A stretch of DNA of 64,000 bases from Paraspadella gotoi (Eukaryota > Chaetognatha). The DNA lies in the NCBI GenBank assembly GCA_051294375.1, contig CM119266.1:21093987-21157986 (forward strand), written 5' to 3'. The number at the start of each line of letters is the position of its first letter. The stretch's first letter is position 1. Made by a program: the position numbers and the translations under genes. Positions 1-11,950 of this stretch are shown here, one piece after another. A model generated the notes under the pieces. The model did not search any database. It saw only the letters and a list, made by a program, of their open reading frames with translations, and was not told the DNA's origin.

Positions 1-30
1 NNNNNTTACTTGTTTCTGTAATATCAGAAA

Positions 31-214
31 ATTGATAAACGAGACTGTGAGATAGTCTTGATTGAAAGCTTGCTGGAACCTGCTATGTCATTATCTTGTA
101 AGAGTGACGGAGGCCTTAAACCACCAAAGCCTGTCCAAAGTCAGGGGCAACATAGCTCGTTTATTAAATGAATGGATAACTTTTATATTGGTTGTACCAA
201 TTTCATAATCATAA
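31..214 (+). repeat. Dispersed repeat family A
   Basis: About 180 bp, with constant blocks: AGACT(7 nt)AGTCT hairpin, GATTGAAAGCTT, GGCCTTAAACCACCAAAGCC, CCTGTCCAAAGTCAGG hairpin, then TTATTTATTAAATGAATGG and a TTGG-loop-CCAA hairpin. Eleven copies or part copies occur in the window, on both strands. No coding capacity is visible. Confidence 0.85.
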
Positions 215-504
215 TTTAAAGTAATAACTTTTGTTAAAGAAAACCATTTTAAATTCAGTACTTTATATTTATAATCATATTCTTAATAACATCTTAACTT
301 TCTGGCAATTTCCTTTCCCTCAACATCCCTTCAGAATCAACCCCCCGCTCCGCTCCCCCTCTCTCCCCCAATTCCTTTGTCCTCTCTTCTTCCTCCCCCC
401 CTCCACCCGCCCCCCTTTTTTTTTTCAGAAGATTCACACCAATTTCCCGCGTTTTGGTGGTGGTAGGGTGGGATGGTGAAATGGTGAGCGACGAGCGGTG
501 AACG

Positions 505-529
505 NNNNNNNNNNNNNNNNNNNNNNNNN
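505..529. other. 25-N assembly gap
   Basis: Fixed-size gap. The same length recurs at 21869-21893, 39033-39057, 50552-50576, 54226-54250, 59741-59765 and 63359-63383, so it is probably a placeholder of unknown true size. Confidence 0.95.
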
Positions 530-1186
530 CGTCGTTCGTCTCACCTTCGAATGATTTAAACCTCTTCACCGTGACTCGCGCCTATTGATCTTTTTTTTTT
601 CGCGGGTCCACCAGCCACTTCACCATCACCGACCGCTTTTCCGCTTCGTCACCCATCCCTGCTCCTTACCCTTACCCCCCTATTTTTTGTCGCACGTATG
701 AAGCGTTCCACCGCTCGTCGCTCACACATTTTCACCATCCCCACCCTACCCACCGACCAAAACGCGGGAAATTGGGTGTGAATCTTCTGAAAAAAAAAAA
801 GGGGGGCGGGTTGAGGGGGGGACGGAAGAAGAGAGAAAGGAATTTGGGGGAGTAGAGGGGGAGCGTTGAGCGCGGGGTTGATTCTGAAGGGATGTTGAGG
901 GAAAGGAAATTGCCAGAAAGTTCAAGATGTTATTAAGGAGATATGTTATAAATATAAAGTACTGAATTTAAATGGTTTTCTTTAACAAAGTTATTGACTT
1001 TTAAATTATGATTATGAAATTGGTACAACCAATTAAAAGTTATCCATTCATTTAATAAACGAGCTATGGTGCCCCTGACTTTGGACAGGTTTTGGTTGGT
1101 TTAAGGCTCCGTCACTCTTACAAGATAATGACACTAGCGGATAAGGAAAGGATATTGATATTAGGATTAAGTGCGCTATCTGTTGG

Positions 1187-1466
1187 GTCTTGAAGATGAC
1201 TGTCCGTAACTTCTATAACCCCCTCTAGCAGCTCAATGGGATTTCTGTGTGTTCCTGGGCTTGAACCAGCTTGAGGGTTTGGCCATTGCACCCAAGGCCG
1301 GCTTACGGCCGTCCTCACGCTTCCCGCAGGGTAGGTACCGGGTTTCGGGATTGAACCCGGTACTAGTGGTCATGAGCTGATGGCTTTACTGCAATGAGCC
1401 ACCGGGTACAACTGAAAGTGTTATGGATTCTAGGCAGGGTGAACGTAGGCAATGCCCGACTACATG
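1187..1466 (-). mobile_element. tRNA-related SINE-like repeat (family S1), first of two tandem units
   Basis: Read on the minus strand it starts with an A-box-like TGGCTCATTG and a B box GGGTTCAATCCCG, spaced as in a tRNA. A body with GGACGGCCGTAAGCC and CCCTCAAGC follows, then a tail containing GAAGATGAC. The region between the boxes has TCATGAC at the anticodon-loop position, so a tRNA-Met origin is possible (inference). It is followed by a 45-bp sequence repeated after the second unit. Confidence 0.7.
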
Positions 1467-1605
1467 CCCCCAGATTGTAACCCCACCCTGCACTGCCTTT
1501 CCAGTTTGGAGGGAGGGGAAGCAATCTTCAGCTAGACCAAGGCCTGGAATCAGAAGGTTGGAATACACGGTTCAACAGGAATGGGCTCACGCAGTGTGGA
1601 TAAGG

Positions 1606-1880
1606 CAGCTAACGTGGGCTGAAGATGACTGTCTGTAACTTCTATAAACCCCCCTCTAGCAGCCATGGAAATGGGTCCCTTGGGCTTGGAACAAGGCTTG
1701 AGGGTTTGCCATGCCCCAAGGCCCGCTTACGGCCGTCCTCACGCTTCCCGCAGGGTAGTACGGTTTGGGATTGAACGCGGTCCTAGTGTCATAGCTGATG
1801 CTTTACTCAATAAGCCACCGGGTCACAACTGAAAGTGTCATGAATTCTAGGCAGGGTGAACCTAGGCAATGCCCGACTAC
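1606..1880 (-). mobile_element. tRNA-related SINE-like repeat (family S1), second tandem unit
   Basis: Nearly the same as the preceding unit, including the CTAGGCAGGGTGAAC-containing flank. The B box is damaged (GGATTGAACGCGG on the plus strand). The two units with their shared flank form a direct repeat of about 270 bp. Confidence 0.7.
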
Positions 1881-2240
1881 AGTTCCAGCAAGCTTTCAAT
1901 CAAGACTATCTCACAGTCTCGTTTAAATCAATTTTCTGATATACAGAAACAAGTAATCTTGTAACATTGGTAAAGATCTCAAAGGGGATAGGATTATAGG
2001 AGGCGAGTCAGGGTCGATTTGAGGAATGGTGAGGGAAGAGACGGAAAGCAGGCGGAAACGTTGGAAAGCGAGGTGGGAAAGCGATGGGGAAGGCGATGTG
2101 GAGGCGATGGTGCAAAACTTCTCACTCGCATCGACCAATTTTTTTCTTCAAAAATCCTTTTCTTCGTCAGAAGATGAATTTATGTTTTTCTTTTTCATAT
2201 TCTTTCACAGACGCCGTCGCTTATCTTGTGTGCCGTCTGT

Positions 2241-2261
2241 AAAGAGAGAGAGAGAGAAGAG

Positions 2262-2312
<51 letters not shown>

Positions 2313-2320
2313 AGAGGAGA
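2241..2320 (+). repeat. (GA)n microsatellite
   Basis: About 80 bp of GA dinucleotides with GGA interruptions. Confidence 0.95.
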
Positions 2321-2837
2321 TGGCCCCGCGGATTCAATAAAGCTTGAATGAGGGATAATTTTTCATCGAATCTGCTTCGCCACCTCGATCTTCCCGCGTT
2401 GTTCTTTTGGTCGTCGAGAACGTCATGGACAAGAATCTCAGAATGCGTCACTCATTCTTCTTTTTATTTTCCTTAAGAAAAAAAAACACGAAAATATTGA
2501 AAAACGTTTTAATCATTTGGGAAGAAAAAAATATCTCGCCTTTCCTGAAAGACCCGGCCTGAGAGGGGGGCGTAGGGACTACTGGTATTTTTCGCATTGA
2601 GTGGAGCCTCTTGCCAAAGCGTCCAACGATTAACGACCTTGTTCTGTTGGTGCCGATGAATCATTGCTTTCCGCATTATGTCGTGAAGAACGCACACACC
2701 AAGCGTAAAACACATTAAACTCTTAAATTATACTAATTTTGAACAAAATAAAATTTTGAACGAAAAAAAAATTAAATCATGGAATTTCGATTTCGGATTC
2801 AATCGTCCAATTGTTTCGCCCCTCTCTCCTCTCTCCT

Positions 2838-2868
<31 letters not shown>

Positions 2869-4257
2869 CTCTTCTTCGTCTCTCTCATCTCTTCTCTCTT
2901 CTCATCTCTCTCTCTCTCGCCCCTCCTGAAATTCGTCTTATTCATACCTTTCCTCTACCTTTTTTCTTAGTACCTCACCATTTGTCGAATTTAATTCATG
3001 AATTCTCTCTTCATCTTACTTATCTGAATTCCACCGCCCCTTACCGCTCTAATATGTGGCATCAGCCTTACTTAATCCCTTCATCTCAGCCACCCCCGTC
3101 CCCTCCTTTCTCCCTCCCCCCCCCCCCCCTCTCCGTGACCATCTACGCTATCCATCATTTCCTCTAGACTCATCTCCTCCCTCAATCTCTCCTCTCTTCT
3201 CTCCTCCAAATTTTAGTCACTCTCGCTTTTTGAGAATCCAATCAGAGACTCCCGATTATCTTCTTATCCAATCGTCGGCTCGAGGACCTTGTCTCTAGTT
3301 CCACCAATGACTTACGCTGTTACGTAAAACGGGACCCAATGATATATCACGCTCCGAGAACTAATATGCGTCCGCTCGACCTCGCTCGAGATGGTCAGCA
3401 CGATTACCGCGCCCCAGAACCCTTTCTCCCAGCTATAATTTTTCAATTGAGCAGTTATTGTTCTTTTTCTATCTCGCCGCCCATCCTTTTCCCGACTCCC
3501 TTCTCTATAACTCTCCATTCCCTCAACAGCCACTCTCTCTCTCTCTCTTCCACTTTGACAAGCAGACGATATTCGTCCTTGACGAACGACATTGCGTATT
3601 CAAACCTAGCGAACCGCCTTTAGCGAACCGCCCTTTCGACCGGCGGTCAATTGAAGGCAAGGCGGATAAACGGGCGAAGAGGGAGCTGGCGTCGGAAGGG
3701 GCTTATCGAAAATATGTTGAAATAAATTACGTACGAAGAAGAGGAAGAAAAGATAAGGCGTCTCTCGCGAGGCCAGATAATACGCGGATAAATGCGGGGT
3801 ATATATGGGGCAATGGGGAGTTGGAAGCTGGAATCGTTTGTCCGACATCAGTGGCAGGGCTTTTCAATTATCTCTCTTTTCTTCTTTACTTGAAACTTTT
3901 ATGTAATTGTAAAGCAATTGTAACTCGTAAACGTAATGTAACGTTTTAAATGAATTGTTTATTTTTTTATTTTTTCCTACTTCATATTTATTTATTTTAT
4001 TTTTTTATTATTGTTTTTATTTAGAATATTTCTATGCGTGCTTTGCTTGCATTGCTTCTTTCCTCTGCTTTATCATCTGGCCGAAAGCCTCGGCTCGTAA
4101 AAGATTCGACTACAATCCGGACGTAGAATTCAATTCCTCAATATGAGAAAACGCCGTCCTCTCCCCGGATGCAGTTGGATTTCCACCAAACTCATTCCCG
4201 TTCTTATCCCTCCTTCTTCCCGCTTTCCAGTCACAAATTTCGCTTATGAAATTGGAC

Positions 4258-4402
4258 GTGCTCCGAGATCACGTGATCACGTTCTCGCGATTCCCCGTTC
4301 GGACGAAGAGTGACGTCACGAAGAACCGTCAATCACGTGAGGTAATTGATTGGGTGGAATCTGGGATTAGGTGGCGCTGATCTGGGTGGCGCTGATTGGG
4401 TG
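4258..4402. promoter_or_regulatory. Cluster of E-box, CRE and CCAAT-type sites
   Basis: CACGTG at 4270-4275 and 4334-4339, a full CRE TGACGTCA at 4311-4318, and inverted CCAAT (ATTGG) at 4349-4353 and 4395-4399, in CpG-rich DNA. This density of palindromic activator sites is promoter-like, but no gene start is recognisable on either side. Confidence 0.35.
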
Positions 4403-4748
4403 GATCTTCAATATCTCTCCTCTCCCGGTCGAAGGGCTTAAGTGAAAACGTTTCCTTAAGTTTCGTAAACAGTTCGTTGTGATTTGTTCGCGAAAGTTGA
4501 GCGGGAAAAAATGCTAAGTTTTTGAAAAATTGAAAATACGGGCCGGCGGCTGAAAGGTCTTCGGCGAAAAGAAAAGAAAAAAAAGAAAAAAGAAAAAAAA
4601 AAAAAAGAAAAGAAAAAAGCGCTCCATAATAGTATTTTTTCCCCCAAATTTTTTTTTTCTTAAATTGCTGCCTCAAATCCGGCGCTCCGCCCTAGCATCT
4701 CGTTTTTGCCCTCATTCAAACAAAATAAAACAAAAAAATTGCTCGCTC

Positions 4749-4783
4749 TTCTCTCTCTCTCTCGTCCGCGTCTCTCTCTCTCA

Positions 4784-4822
<39 letters not shown>

Positions 4823-4845
4823 TTTGACGCGAAGAGAGAGAGAGA
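4749..4845 (+). repeat. (CT)n then (GA)n mirror-type microsatellite
   Basis: A CT run of about 70 bp switches to GA after TTTTGACGCGAA, forming a self-complementary hairpin around a short loop. Confidence 0.9.
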
Positions 4846-5232
4846 GTTTATGCGATTTCGTTGCAGAGTTTTTGGGCAACGATCGTCGTCCCCGTGACGC
4901 CGCTCTCCGCTCTCCGCGGCGCGCCGGAATCATGAGTTATGACAGTCGTCATACGTCGTCGTCGTCCGGTCGTCGCCTGTCGTTATGAATTGACGTCTAA
5001 CGTCGACGCGGGTGACGTGCCGAGAATGACCCCGAGGGACTCTAAATCAATGGCCAACATGTGGACACTTGTCTACACGGGGCTGTTGGAGAGTTGACGT
5101 GGGGCGAGGAGAGTGATCGAGGCGGTTGGGAGTGAAGAGGGCGAATAGGGGTGATACGTCGAGAGTTGAGGGAGTTTCAAAACGGTGGGGTGGAGTTAAA
5201 TCATAGAAGTTGAGTGTCAGGAAGTGATGGTG

Positions 5233-5738
5233 ACACTATAAGGAGCTTAGTAGGGTGGATGAAAGGAAAATATCACAGGGGCCTCGGCTATGCGACGAGC
5301 GCAGAAACGACTACAACTATAAGAAGCTTAGTAGGGTGATTGACGGAAAATATGCCAGGGCCTTCGACTATCAAGCAGAACGACTACACGATAAGAGCTT
5401 AGTAGGAGTGGATGAACGGAAAATATCACAGGGCCTCGCTATCCAAGCCAGAGACGACACATATAAGAGGCTTAGTAGGGTGGATGACGGAAAAATATCA
5501 CAGGCCGTCGCTATCTGAGCCCAGAACGACTACACTATAAAGAGCTTAGTAGGGTGGATGACGGAAAATATCACAGGGCCTCCTATCGAGCCAGAACGAC
5601 TACACTATAAGAGCTTAGTAGGGTGGATGACGGAAAATATCACAGGGCCTTGCTATCGAGCCAGAACGACTACACTATAAGAGCTTAGTAGGGTGGATGA
5701 ACGGAAAATATCACAGGGCTCGCTATCGAGCCAGAACG
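5233..5738 (+). repeat. Minisatellite, about 7 units of about 70 bp
   Basis: Units begin GCTTAGTAGGGTGGATGA and contain ACGGAAAATATCACAGGGCC and ACGACTACACTATAAGA. The first two units are the most diverged; the last three are nearly identical. Units abut directly with no unique spacers. An 87-codon open frame here is a by-product of the repeat. Confidence 0.95.
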
Positions 5739-6468
5739 CACCGGTGAGTTGTGTTGAGACGAGGGCTGTTGATTAAGAATGGCGGGAAACAATCGAATTT
5801 TGTTTGGTATAAATTTTTTAAGAGATTATCATCATCGATTGTTTCAAAAGACCGAAATAATTAAACTATTATTTTACTTGTTTGAATGCTATTTTAAAAT
5901 TGGTTTAAAAAGAATAAAAAAATGCCCATGGCTACGGGTACAATTAAGAACTTCTGTCAATAATGTCAAAAATTTACGGGGAATCAGAGGTGGTTCCCAT
6001 CCGTCGGATTCCCTCAACCGCACAATTCGTTCTTTTTCATTCTTTTTTCTATTTTTAAAATTTTCTCTTCCTCCTTTCCTCTCCTCCTCCGTTCCCCCCC
6101 CACCGCCCCCCCTTCGCCTCCCTTCAGAGGACGTCCTCCAAAAGGCATAACCATCGATTCCACCCAAATCCTTTTCATCAATTCCACGGTCGCAAACGAC
6201 GCCAGTAAAAATGATCCCGCACCAGTTTTGCCAAGTATTAGTTTTTGTCAGAATCGCTTCAAAGATTTTATAACGATCCCTCCTCCTCCCCTTCCTCTTC
6301 TCTTCCTCCTCCTTCTCCTCCTCCCTCGATTTTTATCCTCGCCGTATTCTTTCACCCCTTTCGGTCGTCGTTGTTGTTGCTGTTGTCGAGAGGCTTTTGT
6401 TTTTTTTCATTTCCCTTTTTATTTTTTTCCACCATGGTGGGTATTTTGTGGAGTCTTCCGCCTGTTCT

Positions 6469-6472
6469 CTCT

Positions 6473-6543
<71 letters not shown>

Positions 6544-6550
6544 CTCTCTC
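6469..6550 (+). repeat. (CT)n microsatellite
   Basis: About 80 bp, interrupted by CCTCTC and ATCTC. All overlapping open frames are Ser/Leu or Arg/Glu by-products. Confidence 0.95.
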
Positions 6551-6924
6551 CTGTTTACAAACAAACAAAAACATGCAAACCGGACCCGAGAGCCATATCT
6601 CTTTCCGCGTACATCTCCAAATATATTCCCACTAAAATATATTCACTTTCAGAAATAAAACAAAATTTCCTTCTCCGAAAAATAGAATCACGAATTCTCG
6701 GTAAATCTTGATTGTGAATTGGAAGCCTTCGCTTTTCCGAAGTGAGGTCACGCACCAAAACCGTTTCTCTCACCCCCGCCACCCCGACGCCCCCACTCCC
6801 GTCACAACCTCAAAGCCGCATTCTCTCTGTTGGCGTATAAATCGTCGTCGCATGGGAATGACTGATTTTAAGCGTATTATACGCGAGTTAATCTCCGATG
6901 GCGGTTTACGAGGCCGGACGAAGG

Positions 6925-6959
6925 CGGCGGCGGTGGCGCGGCGGCGGTGGCGGGCGGCT

Positions 6960-6995
<36 letters not shown>
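6925..6995 (+). repeat. (GGC)n trinucleotide repeat in a GC-rich pocket
   Basis: Begins imperfect and ends as a pure GGC run of about 40 bp. It would encode poly-Ala in the frame open from 6708, but the flanks are not protein-like. Confidence 0.9.
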
Positions 6996-8003
6996 ATGGG
7001 GTGATGTAGAGGTGACGTGCCCATTAAAAAAAAAAAGGAGCGGCGAAGGCGGATGTAGGGTGGACGTTCGCTCGTGTGGGGCTCTGTATTTCGGCTGCTC
7101 GGACTTAATTCACGCCTTTATGATTATGAATGCAGTGAGAGACAGGAGAAAGAGAGAGAGAAAAAAATGTCCCGTCGAATATCCTAATTCGATATCTGAG
7201 AAAGATTGTGGACTTGTGTGTTGCTGCCATTCAAAATTGGAAAGAAAAAAATGATTGACACCTTTCGTGTCTTTTAGTTTAAACAGGTTATATTTTGTCA
7301 AAATGCCTAAAGGGTGACAGGACTCAGGAGGCTTTCGAAACAAATTTTAAAATTTGTTAACACTTGTGACATCCCCCCTCGGCCGTTGAAATATTTTACC
7401 GATACCTTTTTACTTTTCTTTTTGACAATGCACATTTGGAAAAATTTTTGTTTCTCTCTCGAAAAAAAAACACCTCCGTTATTTTTCAGTAAAAATTAAC
7501 AAGAATAATTGAAGTTGAAATAAACTAAAATGTAAAGCAATGTTAAATTGGAAAAACTCATGATAACGAAAAAGAATAAAAGAATTTGGTTGAAGACGCA
7601 ACAAAAAAGGAGGAAAGATAATACCGGGTAATAATAAAATAATAATAAATAAATAGATAATAATAAAGGTAATAGCGGGTGGATCGGGAAAAGGTGCGGC
7701 GACAAAAAGAAAGGAAATTATCGATGAACCTCGTTATCTCTTTCTTTTTTTCTTTCTTTCTTTTTTGACGCAACGCGTTTTTCGCTTTACGACCTCATTA
7801 AAATTATTTTACTGGGTAAGATAATGTTTATTGGGAAGCGCAGGGAGGGCTTAATTTGATTAGGAATTTTCGGGTAAAGTGGTTTTTTTTTTTTTTTTTT
7901 TCGTAAGGAGTTGTTGTAATACGTTTTTCGTATTCGCTGGTAGGAATAAAAAATTTGGGTTGGGGCAGAGTAATGTCGACGTGCCTTTGCTGGTTTAATG
8001 TCT

Positions 8004-8004
<1 letters not shown>

Positions 8005-8090
<86 letters not shown>

Positions 8091-8203
8091 AGAAGTTTTT
8101 TCGAAGATGTTACGCTTCTATAGATTTTCCATTAAGTGGGGCCTTTTTTTTTCTTTTTCCTCCCTCTTTCATACGTTTGAATCTTCTTTTTAAAGAGAGA
8201 ATG

Positions 8204-8236
<33 letters not shown>

Positions 8237-8320
8237 AGATATGAGAGGGACGGGAGAGAGGGAGAGAGGAGAGAGATGAAGGAGAAGAAGAGAGAGAGAG
8301 AGAGAGAGAAGAGATAAAAA
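8005..8320 (+). repeat. Inverted microsatellite pair: (CT)n 8005-8088 and (GA)n 8208-8312
   Basis: An 84-bp CT run and a 105-bp GA run are separated by about 120 bp of unique DNA, so they can pair as a long imperfect hairpin. Confidence 0.85.
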
Positions 8321-8806
8321 GGAGATCGATAGAGACAGTAGACAAAGAGACAGACCGTGTCGTCAGATGCGTAACCGTTATGGGCGAAAGTTTGCACACA
8401 TAACCCGCGACCTTCCGACGGCGACCGGACCATCAAAGCCAATATTCCGATGACAAGAATCGTGATCGGATCATGGTTGGGGGTGGTTGTGAGGGTAGCT
8501 GTGAGGGTGGTCTGTGGAAGGTGGTTGTGGCGTGGCAGTGGAGGGTAATTATTGATGGAGTTTCTCGTTATATCAAGCGAGGACCTAAAGATGTTGTTAT
8601 AACGTACAACGTCGGTTAAAATGCTTAGTATAATACTTGTGTCTATTCGGGTAGGAAAGTGAAACAGGATGTTAACAATTTTTTTTGTTTTGCGGAAAAC
8701 TTTTTATTACATTATATTATTACATTACACTTTTTAAAAAGTTCGCGCCCGAAACTCCTTTTTCAGTTTTGACGGGGTGTAAGTGATACATAAACCAAGC
8801 CGTTTT

Positions 8807-8810
<4 letters not shown>

Positions 8811-8854
<44 letters not shown>

Positions 8855-8893
8855 AAATCTCTCTCTCTTTCTCTTTCTCTCTCTCTTCTCTCT

Positions 8894-8992
<99 letters not shown>

Positions 8993-8998
8993 CTTCTC
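8811..8998 (+). repeat. (CT)n microsatellite, the longest in the window
   Basis: About 190 bp, with a pure run of about 75 bp near its 3' end. A (GCC)n run follows at 9112-9154. Confidence 0.95.
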
Positions 8999-9111
8999 AC
9001 TCGCGAGAAAAGGATATAAAACGGTGTGATATAGAAAGCGTACTGTTCCCCGGGGATCGGGATTGCGTCGACCTTAAAGGCCCTTAAACGCGGCGATGGC
9101 GTCTTTTCACG

Positions 9112-9116
9112 CCGCA

Positions 9117-9154
<38 letters not shown>
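9112..9154 (+). repeat. (GCC)n trinucleotide repeat
   Basis: About 14 units in CpG-rich DNA. Similar runs elsewhere: CCG at 10070-10095, GTC at 11024-11047, 43346-43375, 49318-49345 and 57565-57600, and GGC at 44757-44818 and 50756-50818. Confidence 0.9.
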
Positions 9155-9155
<1 letters not shown>

Positions 9156-9664
9156 TCCCCTCGAATGACGCCGCCCCAGCTTCTCTGCAGGCGCCGGCGC
9201 CGCAGCCCTCGTCGCCCTTACATCCTTTTGGAGGATTGCAGCGCCCCTTTCGGCGAAACAAAAAAAAGCGATTAAATTTTCAACGTCGCGAATGCATACT
9301 ACGAAATATTCGTTGCTAAATGTGATATTGTAGATTAATCTACATTTAATGTCAAAAGATTTACGGTTAAGGAAACATCAGAAAGTAGAAAATAGTAAAA
9401 CCAAAAAATAGAAACAATAAAAAGAAGTAAAATCTGAAGAATAAAAAAAGCAAAAAAAAAAACAACAAAAAACAAACTGTAAATTGGCACGACGACGACG
9501 ACGACGATGTCGACGCAAGCAAAGACGAGATTCACAGAGAAATAATCGCGATGTTGATGACGACATGATGACGACGATGACGATGACGTAATAATCGCCG
9601 TGACGGCAATGAAGGAAAAATTAATGTTTGATGTAGACGCGAGCCTTACGAGATTAAATATAGT

Positions 9665-9790
9665 CATGTGGCGAATCCTAAATTCGCCTCCCGTACAGCT
9701 TGGTTAAACTCGGCTCGTCCCATTGGCTTGGACAGCTCAGTACTCAATCAGTCTTTATTGGGCTGAACTCGGATTCAAAACGAGAGAGCA
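9665..9790 (+). mobile_element. Partial SINE-like repeat S2
   Basis: Only the first 40 bases match family S2 (GGCGAAT/ATTCGCC hairpin and CTCCCGTACAGCTTGG). The sequence after that differs, so this is a truncated copy or a related subfamily. Confidence 0.4.
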
Positions 9791-11893
9791 TTTATTTACC
9801 ATAAAATTCTTATAAAAAATACAATAAAATAACAAGGTATACCTTTCCTTTTCGCATTCTAATCATGTCTTTCCCAATACATCAAAATCACGCTTCCCCA
9901 GCTTGCCATTCCTCAGCATATTCCACAGCAGCACAACCCCAGCCTCGTTTTACCTCAAAATAAAGGAAAAAAGGAAAAAGGAAAAGGCAGCGTTGGCTTC
10001 GCAGAGAAAGGCACCCATAACCCAGAGCCTCATTAATTTTTCCACAAAGTTTTCAAAAGTGACAGGGAGTTTCCGCCGCCGCCGCCGCCGCCGTCGCCTC
10101 TTTCGTCAGAAAACCTGGAAAATCTTCGGCGACGCCGAAACTGCTGCTGCTGCTGCCTCGACGGATGTTGCTTTCGCTGCGCCCTGCAGCTGAAGTTTAG
10201 AATGGAAGCGAAAAAAAGAAGCGACTCACTAAAATACCTGAGAGTTTATTTATAAGATGTTCAAAATTCAAAAGAAAAGGTTGAACGAAAGATGATGGGG
10301 AAAGAACTGACTGTCATACTTTACTATTTGTACGTAAAAGTGGTTTAGATTTCAAATATAACAAATAAAATTGCTTACGGTACGTAATGATAATAAAGCA
10401 ATTTTTGGTTAATCAACCTTAAGCGAGCGAGACGACAAATTCAATATATACAAGATTTTCCCGGAAATCTTCCTCCACCGTCTGACGCATTTCTTTCAGT
10501 GAAATTAACCAAAAAGACGATGCTTTCATTTCTCACAGGCGACGAGGAAAACACTTGAATGATGAAGCGGCTTCGCAGATACAATGAAGAAAAAACCTCA
10601 GCGAAGAAAAAAAAAAAGAAAAAAAGTAAAAAACGAAATCCGGAGGGCGCATGCGCCGCTACAGCCCACCTAACGCAAAAATTGGAGGAAACAAAAAAAG
10701 AAAAGAGCATAAAAAGAGAGTTAGAGAGACGAGAGAGAGAGACGAAGAGCAGAGAGGAAACAGAGAGCAGAGACACAGACGAAGAGATCGAGAGAGCAGA
10801 GAGAGAGATCCGCAAGAGAATGCGCAGCCAGAGAAGACGAATGCGAGAGAGGATAGAGAGAGATGAGAGCAGATTTTTTCCCCTAAAGATGCCGCAAAAA
10901 AAAGACGAAAAAACTTGATTTATGAGGCATTTTTTTGGCAGTAGCAATGAAACAGATGCAACTCGCGAAATTTTTTTTTTCGTTTCTCAGGTAAATGACG
11001 CGACGACGCAGTTACCTCGAATCGTCGTCGTCGTCGTCGTCGTCGTCAGTGTTGTGGTTAATTATCTCGTGACACTCATTTCAGATTCTTTAATTTCTCT
11101 CCCCCACTTTTCTTTTCGTCAGCGCCTTGTTCTCTCGCGCGTCGTAGCAGTCATTTCAAGGAATTCTTAATTTTCGCGAATTTACTTCCTTTTTCTTTCT
11201 TTTAATTTCTCCCTTTTCTCATTTCTTTTTTCCTTTTAATTTCTCCTTCTTCTTCTTTCTTNNNNNNNNNNNNNNNNNNNNNNNNNNNNNNNNNNNNNNN
11301 NNNNNNNNNNNNNNNNNNNNNNNNNNNNNNNNNNNNNNNNNNNNNNNNNNNNNNNNNNNNNNNNNNNNNNNNNNNNNNNNNNNNNNNNNNNNNNNNNNNN
11401 NNNNNNNNNNNNNNNNNNNNNNNNNNNNTTTTTTTTTCTTGATAATGACGTCACAAATTCACGGACGCTCAACTCGAAACCGCGAATGAAGCCTCGTTTT
11501 CGATTTGAGGAAAGACGCGGCGTTAAAAGAGGGAATTATAATTCTCTAATATATTAGAGATGCCTTCGACGATCGTTAAATATTCAAATTATCGTCGGGT
11601 AGACTGAAACAATTTTAAACTTTACTGTTTCTTTCGTCAGAAGATTATCAACTTAGTCGAAACATGTCCGTTTATTTCTGATAAACTTTGCCGTAGTTAC
11701 AACCAAAGCAAACGTTTTGTTTACTTCATGTTCTTTGGCATAGTGTGACGGTTTACTATGTCACTTTATAAGGGGCAATAATGGCCACCTGTAGTACCAA
11801 GATACTGTGTAGGGAATGATTCTTTCCAAAAAATTGAAATAAAATTCAAGTAAGATTCGAATTCCATCTCTGCTCTCTTCGTATTTTAAAGAT

Positions 11894-11950
<57 letters not shown>

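Larger units (their letters stand above)
6..1956. mobile_element. Large foldback (inverted-repeat) element
   Basis: Bases 6-504 reappear reverse-complemented at 704-1135 plus 1881-1956. The arms include a C-rich/G-rich segment (340-480 against 740-880). The right arm is split by a 745-bp insert holding two SINE copies. The spacer 505-703 includes a 25-N gap. The contig begins in the left arm, so the true left end is not seen. A real long-TIR element or a palindromic assembly join would both give this picture. Confidence 0.75.
995..1956 (-). repeat. Family A copy split by a SINE-containing insert
   Basis: The two parts are 995-1135 and 1881-1956, which together rebuild one family A unit on the minus strand. 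The interruption 1136-1880 is described separately. I could not identify a clean target duplication at the break. Confidence 0.75.
1961..5232. other. Gene-free stretch
   Basis: AT-rich and pyrimidine-rich DNA with a GA tract, CT tracts and the activator-site cluster near 4.3 kb. The open frames at 3458-3949 and 4665-4988 have no recognisable family and are built partly on CT runs. Confidence 0.6.

Noticed and set aside
5233-5738. CRISPR-like array
   Set aside because: Whole units repeat end to end with no unique spacers, and the genome is eukaryotic; it is a minisatellite.
6708-7004. Poly-alanine protein
   Set aside because: The Ala run is a GGC repeat; upstream residues show no family resemblance and no splice signals frame it.
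8734-9261. 175-codon frame rich in Arg and Glu, and similar Ser/Leu or Arg/Glu frames across the window
   Set aside because: They are translations of (CT)n/(GA)n microsatellites in open phases; flanks show no protein-like sequence.
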